64,000 bases of DNA, taken from assembly GCF_011516885.1 (NCBI RefSeq), contig NZ_WOTD01000002.1, forward strand, positions 1 to 64,000, in the 5' to 3' direction. This DNA is from Acetobacter lambici (GTDB lineage: Bacteria; Pseudomonadota; Alphaproteobacteria; Acetobacterales; Acetobacteraceae). Below, piece by piece: positions 45,860 through 56,264 of the stretch (its first letter is position 1; every line of letters starts with the position of its first letter). Under the pieces are notes generated by a model. It saw only the letters and a program-made list of their open reading frames with translations, was not told the DNA's origin and did not search any database. Position numbers and translations under genes: made by a program.

Positions 45860-46843
45860 ATGAGTGTTGTCAATCTTACCGTGAGCGAGGACGAGGCCGG
45901 CATCCGCCTCGACCGTTATTTCCGCCGCCATTACCCGCACCTGACCCAGGGCGCGCTGCAAAAACTGTGCCGTACGGGCCAGATTCGCGTTGAGGGCAAA
46001 CGGGTGGAGGCTTCCACCCGGCTGGAGCCGGGGCAGAGTGTGCGCGTGCCGCCCATTCCCATGGCCGCCAAGCCCTCGCGCGATGTGCCGCGCCCGCTGG
46101 ACGACAAGCTTGTGCGCGAAATCCAGCGCATGGTCGTCTATCAGGACAAGCACCTGATCGTGCTCAACAAACCCTCCGGCCTTGCCGTGCAGGGTGGTCC
46201 GGGCATCACCCGCCATGTGGACATGATGCTCGATGGCCTGCGTGAAAACCCCGAAGACCCACGCCCAAGGCTGGTCCACCGGATCGACCGCGATACGTCT
46301 GGTCTGCTGTTGCTGGCCAGAACCCCCGGTGTTGCAGCCAAGCTTGCGGCGGCCTTTAGGGGGCGGGACGTAAAAAAAACATACTGGGCCGTTGTTGTGG
46401 GCCGGCCAGACCCGCTCTCGGGCGAGATTGACCAGCCACTCGCCCGCCTTGGGGTTGGCCCCGGCGCCATTACGGTTGCCGCCGACCGCAAGGATGAGGA
46501 CGCCCAGTCCGCCCGCACGGTGTACGAGGTGCTGGATTCGGCGGCGCGCAAGTTCTCATGGCTTGGGCTTTCCCCACTGACGGGGCGCACACACCAGTTG
46601 CGCGTGCATTGCGAATCCCTTGGCACTCCCATTCTGGGAGACCCCAAATATGGCGGGGCCACAGCTCATCCTTCGGGCTTTACAGACCAGTTGCACCTGC
46701 ACGCGCGGGAGTTGGACATGCCACACCCCGCAGGTGGTCGGCTGGTTGTGAGTGCTGAACTGCCCCCCCATATGCGTGAGACCTTTCGCGCTCTGGGCTT
46801 TACACCCGGAACAACGCCCCCTCCTGCGCGCAAGGGCGGTTGA
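45860..46843 (+). CDS. rluC: Ribosomal large-subunit pseudouridine synthase RluC
   Basis: RluA-family enzyme that isomerises uridines in 23S rRNA. 327 residues: an S4 RNA-binding domain (about 1-65), then the catalytic domain with VHRIDRDTSGLLLLA, whose Asp143 is the presumed catalytic residue, and GRTHQLRVH further on. The RluC assignment rather than RluD comes from the S4 domain and gene order with the ATP12 chaperone; modification sites are inferred. ATG 45860. Confidence 0.88.
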   Translation: MSVVNLTVSEDEAGIRLDRYFRRHYPHLTQGALQKLCRTGQIRVEGKRVEASTRLEPGQSVRVPPIPMAAKPSRDVPRPLDDKLVREIQRMVVYQDKHLIVLNKPSGLAVQGGPGITRHVDMMLDGLRENPEDPRPRLVHRIDRDTSGLLLLARTPGVAAKLAAAFRGRDVKKTYWAVVVGRPDPLSGEIDQPLARLGVGPGAITVAADRKDEDAQSARTVYEVLDSAARKFSWLGLSPLTGRTHQLRVHCESLGTPILGDPKYGGATAHPSGFTDQLHLHARELDMPHPAGGRLVVSAELPPHMRETFRALGFTPGTTPPPARKGG

Positions 46844-46878
46844 GCGGTAACGGACCTCGCGCGGGAGAGAATGTGAAG

Positions 46879-49029
46879 ATGCGGTTAAAGTGGAAAATTG
46901 GCCTGCTTGCGGGTGTTGTGGCTGTGGTCGCGGGTGGCGGGACAATTTTTTCCGCAACGCAGGACGCAACATGGCTTAAAACCCGGCTGAGCGATGCCGT
47001 GGAACAAAGCACGGGGCGGCACCTGAGCATTGGCACGCTGCATGTGTGGGTGCTGCCCTTCCCATGGGTGGAGGCGCAGGATGCGCGCCTCTCCGGTGTG
47101 GAGGACGGTGGCCCGGACGCGCTGGTGGTCAGGCAGGTGCGGGCGCGGCTTTCCATTATGCCACTGTTTTCCCACCGCATTGCTTTTCGTGATGTAAGCG
47201 TGATTGCTCCAAGAATAACCCTGCGCCGCCTGAGCGATGGTCGGGCTGACTGGCTGCTGACCCCGCCCGCCACGGAGCCGGAGGCCAATACCTCCACCAC
47301 CGCTGCGCGCATGCACTGGAATGTGGGCGTGTCGGACCTGACGGTCCTGCAGGCCAATGTGGTGTGGGATGATGCACTAACCCATTACTCAGGCACGTTT
47401 GGTCTGACCAAGGCGGCCATACACGGGCTGGACGGCACCGCCCCCAATCTGGACATACAGGGCCAGAAAGGGGCGGCAGGCTTCAGCCTGACCGGGCAGA
47501 CAGGTCCGTTCTGGCCCCTTGGCGCGCAACTGCCCCTGCAACTGCGCCTGAGCCTGAACAATGGTGGGCACTCCATAGGTCTTGCCCATGTGGATGGCGT
47601 GATCAACGCTCCACAGGCCGAACGTAAGTATGACCTGCATCTGGGCGGCTCGGTCGGGCAGTTGCAGGACCTGAACGTCTTTTTCCCCCATGCCAATCTG
47701 CCCGATGGGCAGAACCTCTCGGTTGATTTGAGCGTGGGTGGCAGTGGCGATGCCCCGCAGGTACAAAGCCTGCATGTGCGCACAGGCCGTGTGGATCTGG
47801 GCCGCTGGCTACCACAGGCCGCCCTGACCCGTGTTGTCGTGGATGCCCCCACGCCAGCAGACCCGATAAGCCTGCATGTGGACGGGCAGATGGGTGATCA
47901 GCCGGTAGGCATGAATGGCTCGGCAGCGACCCTGGGCCAGCTAGCCCTTATGCAGGAACAGGCCAAAGCCCCGGTTGATCTGGCACTTACGCAGGGCAAT
48001 TCCTCCGTGCAGGTCAAGGGAGCACTCAGTGCCGCCCATTCCGCGCTGGATGTGCAGGGCAGGCTGGACCATCTGAGCTTTGGCACACAATGGCCAGATG
48101 CGACCGGGCTTACCGTAGCGGGCCACGTTGAGAGCGATAAAACGCAACTCCTGTATAAAAACCATACCGTGGCGGATGTGTTGCATGGCCTTACACTTGC
48201 GGCGGACGTGCAGGTGCAGGCCATGAGCTGGCAGGGTGTGGCCTGGTCGCAGGTGCAAACACACGTTGCTCTGGCCAATGCCCGTCTGGCACTGGACCCC
48301 ATCCATGCCGTAGGCAATGGCCAGCAGCAGGTGGCGCGGTTTGTGTATGACCTCTCCGGCGCGCAGCCACAGGTTGAGGCATCGGCCCGCTCCGTGTTCC
48401 TGCCCTTGGCTGTTGTGCAGGCATGGATGCACGTAGCGCCAGATATGCAGGGTACGGTCCAGCTTGTGGGTGCGCTCTCCGCGCAGGGGGATACTGCTCA
48501 GGCCCGGAGCGCGTCCCTTGCAGGGCACCTTGGTGCGTCTGTGGTGGATGGCAGCGTGGGTGGTGCACTCATTCGCCGTCTGCTTGGGCCGCAGGTGCCG
48601 GTCAAGGGGCAGATGCCCATCCGCTGCTTTGGCGTGCATACACAGTTTGCCGATGGCGTGGCCCATATTGATCAGGTCGGTCTGGAGAGCGATTTTCTGC
48701 ACCTGCGCGGGCAGGGAACAGTGGCGCTGGCCACGCATGAGCTCAACATGCAGCTTGCTCCGCAGGTGCTGCTGGGTGGGGCTTCTGCCTCGTCCTCCCT
48801 GCACGTAACAGGTCCATGGAACAGTCCGCAGGTGAGCATGGCAGCCGCGGATGACGGGCGCGTTGGCATCACCATTGGCGGTGGAGGGGATGAGGGCTCG
48901 TCCTGCGCAGCACTCCTTGCCACTGCGCGTGAGGGAGCCGATGGCCCAAGCCCGACCACAGTGGCCAAAAAAGCCAGCAAGGAGCAAAAAATCATGAACA
49001 TGCTGCACGGTCTGGGGCTGTTCCGGTGA
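46879..49029 (+). CDS. AsmA-family membrane-anchored protein
   Basis: About 716 residues. One N-terminal membrane helix (GLLAGVVAVVAGGG) anchors a long periplasmic region with the AsmA N-terminal pattern (GRHLSIG, VWVLPFPWVEAQDARLSG) and a C-terminal AsmA_2-like part (LELTMNL-like HELNMQLAPQV, then VTGPWNSPQVS). AsmA-like proteins are thought to bridge the envelope and move phospholipids. GGGAGAG precedes ATG 46879 at about ten bases. The C-terminus ends just inside the ATP12 gene (GTGA overlap). Confidence 0.82.
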   Translation: MRLKWKIGLLAGVVAVVAGGGTIFSATQDATWLKTRLSDAVEQSTGRHLSIGTLHVWVLPFPWVEAQDARLSGVEDGGPDALVVRQVRARLSIMPLFSHRIAFRDVSVIAPRITLRRLSDGRADWLLTPPATEPEANTSTTAARMHWNVGVSDLTVLQANVVWDDALTHYSGTFGLTKAAIHGLDGTAPNLDIQGQKGAAGFSLTGQTGPFWPLGAQLPLQLRLSLNNGGHSIGLAHVDGVINAPQAERKYDLHLGGSVGQLQDLNVFFPHANLPDGQNLSVDLSVGGSGDAPQVQSLHVRTGRVDLGRWLPQAALTRVVVDAPTPADPISLHVDGQMGDQPVGMNGSAATLGQLALMQEQAKAPVDLALTQGNSSVQVKGALSAAHSALDVQGRLDHLSFGTQWPDATGLTVAGHVESDKTQLLYKNHTVADVLHGLTLAADVQVQAMSWQGVAWSQVQTHVALANARLALDPIHAVGNGQQQVARFVYDLSGAQPQVEASARSVFLPLAVVQAWMHVAPDMQGTVQLVGALSAQGDTAQARSASLAGHLGASVVDGSVGGALIRRLLGPQVPVKGQMPIRCFGVHTQFADGVAHIDQVGLESDFLHLRGQGTVALATHELNMQLAPQVLLGGASASSSLHVTGPWNSPQVSMAAADDGRVGITIGGGGDEGSSCAALLATAREGADGPSPTTVAKKASKEQKIMNMLHGLGLFR

Positions 49030-49778
49030 GCGGAAGCGTAACTAACATGCCCCAGCGCACCCCACCGGGGCGCAAGCGCTTTTGGAAGCAGGTTGAGCTT
49101 GTCCCGCACGAAGGTGGGTTTGCCGTGCAACTGGACGGGCGCAGCGTGCGCCTGCCGGGCAAGACCGCCCTATGCGCGCCCTCCCGCGCGCTGGCCGAGG
49201 CGCTGGTGGCGGAATGGCAGGCCGCCGGGCAGAGTGCTGATGGGTATTTTACCCCCGATGACCTGCCCTTGACCGGTATTGCCGGGTCCATGCTTGAGCG
49301 TATTCCACAAGCGCGGAATGGTGTGGTGGAGAGCCTTCTGGCCTACGCCAACAGCGATCTGGTCTGTTACCGCGATGGCGCTGGCGGCAGGCTGGCGCGC
49401 CAGCAGGCAACCCTGTGGGACCCGTGGCTGGCATGGCTTGGCAAAACCTACGGGGTAAGCTTCCAGACCACGCTCGGGGTTATGCCCATCTGCCAGTCTG
49501 CTCAGGACCTGTCTGCCCTGCGGAGTGTTATGGAGGGCATGACAAACGCGCAACTGGCCGTGCTGGGGGTTGCGGTGCCTGCACTGGGGAGTCTGGTGCT
49601 GGGGCTGGCGCTGCTTGGTGGTGCTGCGGTGGAGGAACTGGTTGCCTGCGCCACAGTAGATGAGCGCGAGCAGATGGCGGTCTGGGGACAGGATACCGAG
49701 GTCACGGATCGCATTGCCCGTATGCAGATGGAACTGGAAACAGCCGCCCGGTTTGAGGCGTTAATGCATCAAACCTGA
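49026..49778 (+). CDS. ATP12-family F1-ATPase assembly chaperone
   Basis: 250 residues homologous to mitochondrial ATP12/ATPAF2, which protects the free alpha subunit of F1 during assembly. Characteristic parts are KRFWKQVELVPHEGGFAVQLDGRSVRLPG split over residues 18-46, EWQAAGQ, a conserved YANSDLVCYR with following RQQATLWDPWL, and LGLALL near the C-terminus. The GTG start overlaps the upstream stop. The rluC/ATP12 neighbourhood is typical for alphaproteobacteria. Confidence 0.87.
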   Translation: MSGSVTNMPQRTPPGRKRFWKQVELVPHEGGFAVQLDGRSVRLPGKTALCAPSRALAEALVAEWQAAGQSADGYFTPDDLPLTGIAGSMLERIPQARNGVVESLLAYANSDLVCYRDGAGGRLARQQATLWDPWLAWLGKTYGVSFQTTLGVMPICQSAQDLSALRSVMEGMTNAQLAVLGVAVPALGSLVLGLALLGGAAVEELVACATVDEREQMAVWGQDTEVTDRIARMQMELETAARFEALMHQT

Positions 49779-49901
49779 GTGTCCGCCCCTCCAATGCCCT
49801 GCGCGCAGGGGTGGTGGGGGTGTTTGCGCACTTGGAGTTTTGCTGTTTTTCTGGTCACATCAAACAGCGGTATCGTTTTTTTGCAGGAGAGTAATCAGGT
49901 C

Positions 49902-50438
49902 ATGAAGATCAGCAATGGTATATTGGCTGCGGCAGTGGTCGCGGGGCTTTCTCTCTCTGGTCTGTCCGCTCAGGCGGCGGGTCCGGGTGGCCCGGGTGGT
50001 CCCGGTGGCTGGGGTGGCGGCATGGGTGTTGGCTCCACCTTTGGTGGCCCGGCAGGCAATGCGCTGGACGGGCTGGACCTGACCCGCAAGCAGCGCAACC
50101 AGATTGCGACGATCCTTAAGGAAGCGCATGATCAGGATCAGGCGCAGGACACGCAGGAAGAGTTTGAAAATCTGCATGCCCAGATCGAGGACCTGCTGAG
50201 TGCGCCCGGCCCGCTTGATCAGGACAAAATTGCGCAGGTGCAGCAGAAAATGGCCACACTGCGTGCAGAGCGTGAAGCAAGGCACCTCCAGACCGCCAGC
50301 CGTATCCATGACGTGCTGACCACCGACCAGCTTGCCCAGATGCGCCAGCGGCAGAAGCGCATTCATGAACTGCTGAACGAGCTGAGCGCGTTGCAGCATC
50401 CCGCCCAGCAGACTTCCTCGGATAGCCAGAAGAAGTAA
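49902..50438 (+). CDS. Spy/CpxP-like periplasmic protein with Gly-rich N-terminus
   Basis: 178 residues with a signal peptide (MKISNGILAAAVVAGLSLSG to AQA). The mature N-terminus is GPGGPGGPGG-type low complexity. The rest is alpha-helical with two LTxxQ-like motifs (LDLTRKQRNQI and LTTDQLAQM) and charged heptads, as in Spy/CpxP stress chaperones and the metal-resistance periplasmic sensors. Function is inferred from the fold only. It lies about 115 bases before ffh and is monocistronic or the start of that operon. Confidence 0.75.
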   Translation: MKISNGILAAAVVAGLSLSGLSAQAAGPGGPGGPGGWGGGMGVGSTFGGPAGNALDGLDLTRKQRNQIATILKEAHDQDQAQDTQEEFENLHAQIEDLLSAPGPLDQDKIAQVQQKMATLRAEREARHLQTASRIHDVLTTDQLAQMRQRQKRIHELLNELSALQHPAQQTSSDSQKK

Positions 50439-50554
50439 AAACCAGAAGTTCCTTGACTCAGGGCCCGGTCTTACCGTAAGCCCTGCTACAAATCAGGACC
50501 GCCACTCCGCGAGTGTTCGCGCAGTGACGCGTCTCGTTATGGGGTGTGTTGCAC

Positions 50555-51955
50555 TTGTTCGAAGCTCTTTCAGGCAAGCTTTCCGGGGTTTTTGATGGTC
50601 TCGCCAAACGTGGCGCGCTGTCCGAAGCCGATGTGATGGAGGCGATGCGCGAAGTCCGTCTGGCCATGCTGGATGCGGACGTCGCGCTGCCCGTTGTTAA
50701 GGACTTTGTTAACAAGGTTAAGGAGCGCGCGGTTGGTCAGGAGGTGCTGGAAAGCATTTCTCCCGGTCAGGCTGTCGCCAAAATTGTTAACGATGCGCTG
50801 ATCGATGCACTCGGCGGTGCAGGCGTTGCCCCCCTTAACCTGAACGCCATACCCCCTGTGCCGGTCCTTATGGTCGGGCTTCAGGGGTCTGGTAAAACCA
50901 CCACATCGGGCAAGCTGGCCCTGCGCCTTGCTACGCGTGAGCGTAAAAAGGTGCTGCTGGCCTCGCTCGATACGCAGCGCCCCGCCGCCCAGTTGCAGTT
51001 GGCTCAACTGGCCGTGCAGGCGGGTGTGACCTCCCTGCCCATTATCGCAGGGCAGACGCCGGTGGAAATCGCCCGTCGCGCCCTCGATGTCGGTCGCAGG
51101 GAAGGGTATGACGTTGTCATCCTCGATACAGCGGGTCGTCTGTCTATTGACGAAGCGCTGATGGAGGAAGTCCGCCAGATCAGGGACGTCACACACCCGG
51201 CGGAAACGCTGCTGGTCGTGGACGCCATGACCGGGCAGGACGCGGTCAACACCGCCAAGGCGTTTAACGAGGCCGTGGGCGTGACCGGTGTGGTCATGAC
51301 CCGTATGGATGGTGATGCGCGCGGTGGCGCGGCCCTGTCCATGAAGGCCATTACCGGCGCGCCCATCAAGCTGACCGGTTCGGGCGAAAAGCTGGACGCG
51401 CTGGATGAGTTCCATCCCGAGCGTGTGGCAGGCCGTATTCTGGGTCTGGGCGATATTGCCGGTCTTGTGGAAAAAGCAGCCGATACGCTTGACCACGAGG
51501 AAGGCGAGCGTCTGGCCCAACGTATGATGGCTGGCAAGTTCGATCTGGATGACTACGCATCCCAGATCCGCCAGATCAACAAGCTTGGTTCCATTTCCGG
51601 TATTCTGGGAATGTTGCCGGGTATGGGTAAGGTCAAGGAAGCGCTGGGGGACAAGGACCTTGATACGTCCGTCCTTAAGAAGCATCTGGCCATTATCGGT
51701 TCCATGACCCGTGGCGAACGCCGTGCGCCGGGGATTATCAAGGCCTCGCGCAAAAAACGTATTGCCGCAGGGTCGGGAACAACAGTTCAGGACATCAATA
51801 AACTGCTCAAGCAGTTCGACATGATGTCCACCATGATGAAGCGTTTTAACAAACTGGGCGTGAAAGGTCTCATGCGCCAGGGAATGTCTGCGCTCATGCC
51901 TAAGGGAATGGGTGGAGGTCCGCCGGGTGGCCCCGGTGGTTCTCCCTTCCGCTAA
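50555..51955 (+). CDS. ffh: Signal recognition particle protein Ffh
   Basis: The GTPase of the SRP that binds signal sequences and the SRP RNA. About 466 residues: N domain, G domain with [17 protein letters not shown] and DTAGR, and a Met-rich M domain ([27 protein letters not shown]). There is no ATG in frame. TTG 50555 gives the family N-terminus MFEALSGKL and has GGGG ten bases upstream; GTG 50546 is an alternative. First gene of the ffh-rpsP-rimM-trmD-rplS block. Confidence 0.93.
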   Translation: MFEALSGKLSGVFDGLAKRGALSEADVMEAMREVRLAMLDADVALPVVKDFVNKVKERAVGQEVLESISPGQAVAKIVNDALIDALGGAGVAPLNLNAIPPVPVLMVGLQGSGKTTTSGKLALRLATRERKKVLLASLDTQRPAAQLQLAQLAVQAGVTSLPIIAGQTPVEIARRALDVGRREGYDVVILDTAGRLSIDEALMEEVRQIRDVTHPAETLLVVDAMTGQDAVNTAKAFNEAVGVTGVVMTRMDGDARGGAALSMKAITGAPIKLTGSGEKLDALDEFHPERVAGRILGLGDIAGLVEKAADTLDHEEGERLAQRMMAGKFDLDDYASQIRQINKLGSISGILGMLPGMGKVKEALGDKDLDTSVLKKHLAIIGSMTRGERRAPGIIKASRKKRIAAGSGTTVQDINKLLKQFDMMSTMMKRFNKLGVKGLMRQGMSALMPKGMGGGPPGGPGGSPFR

Positions 51956-52013
51956 TGCGGCCTGTTTCTGCCTAAGTTTTCCGGGTTTTGTTTTTCGGTC
52001 TGGAGTATTCCGA

Positions 52014-52364
52014 ATGAGTGTTAAAATTCGTCTTGCCCGCGCTGGTGCCAAGAAGCGTCCTTACTACCACATTGTTGTGGCAGACAGCCGCAGCCCGCGC
52101 GATGGCCGTTTTATTGAAAAAGTGGGTGCCTATAACCCCATGCTGCCGTCCGACCATGCTGAACGCGTGCGTCTGGTCAGCGAACGTATCACGCACTGGC
52201 TCTCCCAGGGTGCGCAGCCGACCGATCGTGTTGCCCGCTTCCTTGGTAACGCTGGTCTGATCGCCAAGCCGAGCTTCAACGAGCAGCCCAAGCAGTCTGC
52301 TCCGAAGAAGAAGGCGCAGGAACGTGCAGCCGCTGCCGCCAAAGCAGCAGAAGCCGCAGCTTGA
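52014..52364 (+). CDS. rpsP: 30S ribosomal protein S16
   Basis: 116 residues. The N-terminal 80 residues follow S16 closely ([24 protein letters not shown] split at residues 3-25, [30 protein letters not shown]). A low-complexity Lys/Ala tail follows, as in other alphaproteobacteria. TGGAG is eight bases before ATG. 18 bases precede rimM. Confidence 0.97.
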   Translation: MSVKIRLARAGAKKRPYYHIVVADSRSPRDGRFIEKVGAYNPMLPSDHAERVRLVSERITHWLSQGAQPTDRVARFLGNAGLIAKPSFNEQPKQSAPKKKAQERAAAAAKAAEAAA

Positions 52365-52381
52365 GCTAAGCCGAGCCAGCC

Positions 52382-52921
52382 ATGCAGCCTGACCTGATCC
52401 TGATTGGTGTTGTGGGTAAACCGCATGGAGTGCGCGGCCTTGTGCGCGTGCATTCCTACGCGGCGGATGCTGCAACATTGGAGGATTACGCGGTTCTGCA
52501 GGATGCGCAGGGGCGTAAATGGTCCTTGCGTTGGTGCGGTGCGGATGGCGTTGCCGAGATTAAAGACGCAAATGGCAAGCCTTTGGCGGACCGGACTGCG
52601 GCACAGGCGTTGGTGAACACCCGCCTGTACGTGCCGCGCTCCAGCCTGCCGGAGCCAGAGGAAGAAGAATTCTACCATGCCGATCTGATCGGTATGGAGG
52701 CGTTCGAAAAAGGTCTTTCTCTGGGGCGTGTCATCATGGTGCACGATTACGGTGCTGGCGCCAGCCTTGAGCTGGGCGATGGCTCACTGGTTCCCTTTAC
52801 AAAGGCCTGCGTGCCGGAAGTAAAGCTGGACGAGCGGACCATAACCATTGTTCGCCCCGAGGAAGTCTCGGGGGAAGAAGGGCGTGGCGTTGGCAAACGG
52901 CAGACGGGGGTGCCAGCATGA
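52382..52921 (+). CDS. rimM: 16S rRNA processing protein RimM
   Basis: Assists 30S maturation by binding S19. 179 residues: an N-terminal RimM beta-barrel ([19 protein letters not shown] split over 8-26) and a PRC-barrel ([22 protein letters not shown]). ATG 52382 follows rpsP closely. The ATGA overlap with trmD couples their translation. Confidence 0.95.
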   Translation: MQPDLILIGVVGKPHGVRGLVRVHSYAADAATLEDYAVLQDAQGRKWSLRWCGADGVAEIKDANGKPLADRTAAQALVNTRLYVPRSSLPEPEEEEFYHADLIGMEAFEKGLSLGRVIMVHDYGAGASLELGDGSLVPFTKACVPEVKLDERTITIVRPEEVSGEEGRGVGKRQTGVPA

Positions 52922-53667
52922 GCTGGAAAGCCACCGTTGTTACACTCTTTCCGGATATGTTTCCCGGGCCTTTGGGGCAGTCCCTTGCGGGGCGCGCGCT
53001 GGAGAACGGAGTGTGGGAATGCCGTACCGAAGACCTGCGAGAGCACGGTCTGGGCCGCCATCGTGCTGTGGATGATACGCCGTTTGGCGGGGGCGCTGGC
53101 ATGGTTATCCGCCCGGACGTGGCAGATGCGGCACTTGCCGCAACAGCAGCGGAGGCCAACATACCGTGTGTGTATCTTACACCACGGGGGCGTCCGCTTA
53201 CACAGGCTGATGTGCGGCGTTATGCCGCGGGGCCGGGTGTTATGCTGCTATGTGGTCGGTTTGAAGGGGTGGACGAACGCTTTTTGCAGGCACGGGGTGT
53301 CGAGCAGGTTTCCATCGGGGATTATGTCCTTTCAGGTGGAGAGACTGCGGCTCTGGTTCTGCTGGATGCGTGTGTTCGTCTGCTCCCCGGTGTAATGGGG
53401 AGTGAGTTGAGCGGCGTGGAGGAAAGTTTTTCCGACGGGCTGCTTGAATATCCACATTATACCCGTCCGGCCGTGTGGGAGGGGCATGAGGTGCCCGAAG
53501 TTCTGCTTTCGGGTAACCATGCCGCCATAGCACAGTGGCGGCAGGCAAAGGCTGAAGAGACAACGCGGGAAAGAAGGCCGGATCTGTGGTCTGCCTGGCT
53601 GGCTCGCAAAAATGGAAACAGGGCTGCAGCTGTGGGCGGGGCCGCACAGGCAGACCTAGGGGTTTGA
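52918..53667 (+). CDS. trmD: tRNA (guanine37-N1)-methyltransferase TrmD
   Basis: A SPOUT methyltransferase that prevents +1 frameshifting. 249 residues: [45 protein letters not shown], and the knot sequence [14 protein letters not shown] are all conserved. Essential in most bacteria. It overlaps rimM by four bases, and rplS follows 13 bases later. Confidence 0.96.
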   Translation: MSWKATVVTLFPDMFPGPLGQSLAGRALENGVWECRTEDLREHGLGRHRAVDDTPFGGGAGMVIRPDVADAALAATAAEANIPCVYLTPRGRPLTQADVRRYAAGPGVMLLCGRFEGVDERFLQARGVEQVSIGDYVLSGGETAALVLLDACVRLLPGVMGSELSGVEESFSDGLLEYPHYTRPAVWEGHEVPEVLLSGNHAAIAQWRQAKAEETTRERRPDLWSAWLARKNGNRAAAVGGAAQADLGV

Positions 53668-53680
53668 GAAGGATACCGAC

Positions 53681-54067
53681 ATGAACATTATCCAGCAGTA
53701 CGAAGCTGCAGAAATTGAACGTCTGACAGCAGCACGCGCAGTGCCCGTATTTGATGCCGGTGACACCGTGCGTGTTTCCGTGCAGGTCAAGGAAGGCGAA
53801 CGCGTTCGTCTTCAGGCATTCGAAGGTGTTGTGATTGCCCGCTCCAACAAGGGCCTGAACAGCAACTTTACCGTGCGTAAGATCTCCAACGGTGAAGGCG
53901 TGGAACGTGTGTTCCCGCTGTACGCCCCGACCGTGGCCGAAATCAAGGTCGTGCGTCGTGGTAAAGTGCGTCGCGCAAAGCTGTATTACCTGCGTGGTCG
54001 TAGCGGTAAGTCTGCCCGTATTGCAGAACGCCCGCGTGAAGTTGTTGCTCCGGCAGCAGCAGGCTAA
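53681..54067 (+). CDS. rplS: 50S ribosomal protein L19
   Basis: 128 residues. Family signatures [31 protein letters not shown] (split), [22 protein letters not shown] and [21 protein letters not shown] are all present. An Ala-rich tail follows. It is the last gene of the ffh-trmD block, ending before a strong terminator. Confidence 0.97.
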   Translation: MNIIQQYEAAEIERLTAARAVPVFDAGDTVRVSVQVKEGERVRLQAFEGVVIARSNKGLNSNFTVRKISNGEGVERVFPLYAPTVAEIKVVRRGKVRRAKLYYLRGRSGKSARIAERPREVVAPAAAG

Positions 54068-54112
54068 AAGCCACAGGGCTTTTGGGCACGACGCCAGATA
54101 TGGCTTGTGTGA

Positions 54113-54143
54113 ACCCGACTGGCCCCCGGCCAGTCGGGTCTTT
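54113..54143 (+). terminator. Rho-independent terminator after rplS
   Basis: A 12-base-pair perfect stem, ACCCGACTGGCC / GGCCAGTCGGGT, with a CCC loop followed by CTTT. It separates the ribosomal block from leuC. Confidence 0.85.
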
Positions 54144-54214
54144 GTGATAAAACAGGGTGTGGGCAGCGGATATTCCATGCTGTTCGCACGGATATAAAGT
54201 TAAGGAGGATGCGC

Positions 54215-55618
54215 ATGGCTGCGCGTACGTTGTTCGACAAGATCTGGGACGATCATGTCGTGGAAACCCTTCCGGACGGCACCTCCATTCTTTATATCGA
54301 CCGCCACCTCGTACATGAGGTGACCAGTCCGCAGGCATTTGAAGGCCTGCGTCTGGCAGGGCGCAAACTGCGCCACCCGGACAGGACCGTGGCCGTTGTG
54401 GACCATAACGTGCCCACATCCGACCGGAGCCAGCCGATTGAGGAAGCGGACAGCCGCAACCAGATCGAAACGCTGGAACGCAACGTCAAGGAATTTGGCG
54501 TTCCCTATTTTCCGCTTCTGTCGGCCAATCAGGGTATCGTGCATGTGGTCGGGCCAGAGCAGGGCATTTCCCTGCCGGGTATGACCATTGTGTGTGGTGA
54601 CTCGCATACTTCCACGCATGGCGCGCTGGGGTCGCTGGCGTTTGGTATTGGCACGTCCGAGGTCGAGCATGTCATGGCCACGCAGACCATTCTGCAACGC
54701 CCGGCCAAAAACATGCGCGTGAACGTGGAAGGAACACCCGGTGCTGGTGTTTCCGCCAAGGACATCATGCTGGCCATTATCGGCCATATTGGCACTGCCG
54801 GTGGCACGGGCCATGTGATCGAGTTTGCCGGTTCGGCCATTCGTGGGTTGGACATGGCTGGCCGTATGACCATCTGCAACATGGCGATCGAGGCCGGTGC
54901 CCGCGCAGGGCTGGTGGCCCCGGACGAAACCACGTTCGAGTATGTTCGCAATCGCCCGTTTGCCCCCAAGGGCGAAGGGTTTGAGCAGGCCGTGGCATAC
55001 TGGAAGAGCCTTGCCACAGATGGAGGCGCGCATTTTGACCGCGAAGTGACGCTGCGGGCTGAGGACATCGGCCCAACGCTGACATGGGGCACCAGCCCTG
55101 AAACAGTTCTAGCCATTACCGATACCGTGCCAGACCCCGCACAGCAGACGGACGAGGGCGTAAAGGCCCAGATGCAGCGCATGCTGGATTATATGGGCCT
55201 GACCGCCGGGCAGAAAATTGCCGGAACACCCGTGGATGTGGTGTTCATTGGTTCGTGCACCAACAGCCGGATTGAAGACCTGCGTATGGCGGCCCAGATT
55301 GCCGCGGGCCGCAAGGTCGCCCCCGGTGTGCGCGCCATGATCGTGCCCGGTTCGGGCAACGTCAAACGCCAGGCCGAGGAAGAAGGGCTGGACCGTATTT
55401 TTCTGGATGCCGGGTTTGAATGGCGCGAGGCCGGGTGCTCCATGTGCCTTGGCATGAACCCCGACCGGCTGACCCCCGGCCAGCGCTGCGCATCCACCTC
55501 CAACCGTAATTTTGAAGGGCGGCAGGGGCCGGGTGGGCGCACGCATCTGCTCTCCCCCGCCATGGCGGCCGCAGCGGCAGTCACGGGCTGCCTGACCGAT
55601 GTGAGGGAACTGGCATAA
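54215..55618 (+). CDS. leuC: 3-isopropylmalate dehydratase large subunit
   Basis: Fe-S aconitase-fold isomerase of leucine synthesis. 467 residues. The [4Fe-4S] cysteines lie in [10 protein letters not shown] and in [10 protein letters not shown], and [11 protein letters not shown] is present. ATG 54215 lies six bases after a perfect AGGAGG (54203-54208), which abuts the alternative ATG at 54209. It is followed by leuD with a TAATG overlap. Confidence 0.96.
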   Translation: MAARTLFDKIWDDHVVETLPDGTSILYIDRHLVHEVTSPQAFEGLRLAGRKLRHPDRTVAVVDHNVPTSDRSQPIEEADSRNQIETLERNVKEFGVPYFPLLSANQGIVHVVGPEQGISLPGMTIVCGDSHTSTHGALGSLAFGIGTSEVEHVMATQTILQRPAKNMRVNVEGTPGAGVSAKDIMLAIIGHIGTAGGTGHVIEFAGSAIRGLDMAGRMTICNMAIEAGARAGLVAPDETTFEYVRNRPFAPKGEGFEQAVAYWKSLATDGGAHFDREVTLRAEDIGPTLTWGTSPETVLAITDTVPDPAQQTDEGVKAQMQRMLDYMGLTAGQKIAGTPVDVVFIGSCTNSRIEDLRMAAQIAAGRKVAPGVRAMIVPGSGNVKRQAEEEGLDRIFLDAGFEWREAGCSMCLGMNPDRLTPGQRCASTSNRNFEGRQGPGGRTHLLSPAMAAAAAVTGCLTDVRELA

Positions 55619-56241
55619 TGGAAAAGTTCGTCACGCTCTCCGCTATCGCTGCGGCCCTGCCAGAGGCCAACATTGATACGGACAAGATCATTCCTGCCCG
55701 GTTTTTGAAAACCACGCAGCGCACGGGTCTTGGCAAGCATGCGTTTGATGCCATGCGTTACCTGCCTGATGGTACGGAAAATCCGGATTTTGTGCTTAAC
55801 CAGCAGCCTTGGCGCAAAGCCGAAATTCTGGTCACGTATGACAATCTGGGCTGTGGCTCCTCGCGTGAGCATGCGCCTTGGGCGTTGCTGGATTTTGGTA
55901 TCCGCTGCGTGATCGCGCCATCTTTTGCCGATATTTTCTTTAACAACTGCTTCAAGAACGGCATCCTGCCCATCCGTCTCCCGCGTGAGATCTGTGATGA
56001 GCTGATGGGTGACGCCCAGATGGGTAGCAATGCCCGCCTGACGGTGGACCTGCCGCGCCAGGTTGTTATTCGCCCCAATGGGGAGGAAGTGCCGTTCGAG
56101 ATTGATGCGTTCCGCAAGCATCTGCTGCTCGAAGGGCTGGATGATATCGGCCAGACCCTTAAGCACGAAGCCAATATTACAACGTATGAAAAACGGCAGG
56201 ATCAGGCCAAATCCTGGCTGCCCACCATTCATTTTGATTGA
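55618..56241 (+). CDS. leuD: 3-isopropylmalate dehydratase small subunit
   Basis: The swivel domain of isopropylmalate isomerase. 207 residues. [27 protein letters not shown] and [17 protein letters not shown] are hallmark sequences. It shares one base with leuC (TAATG) and is followed by leuB after about 24 bases, an ordinary leuCDB operon. Confidence 0.96.
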   Translation: MEKFVTLSAIAAALPEANIDTDKIIPARFLKTTQRTGLGKHAFDAMRYLPDGTENPDFVLNQQPWRKAEILVTYDNLGCGSSREHAPWALLDFGIRCVIAPSFADIFFNNCFKNGILPIRLPREICDELMGDAQMGSNARLTVDLPRQVVIRPNGEEVPFEIDAFRKHLLLEGLDDIGQTLKHEANITTYEKRQDQAKSWLPTIHFD

Positions 56242-56264
56242 ACAGACCCATACGGAGCACCGCC

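Noticed and set aside
50439-50554. A possible SRP (4.5S) RNA upstream of ffh
   Set aside because: I looked for the conserved GGAAGG...AGCAGCC tetraloop region and did not find it.
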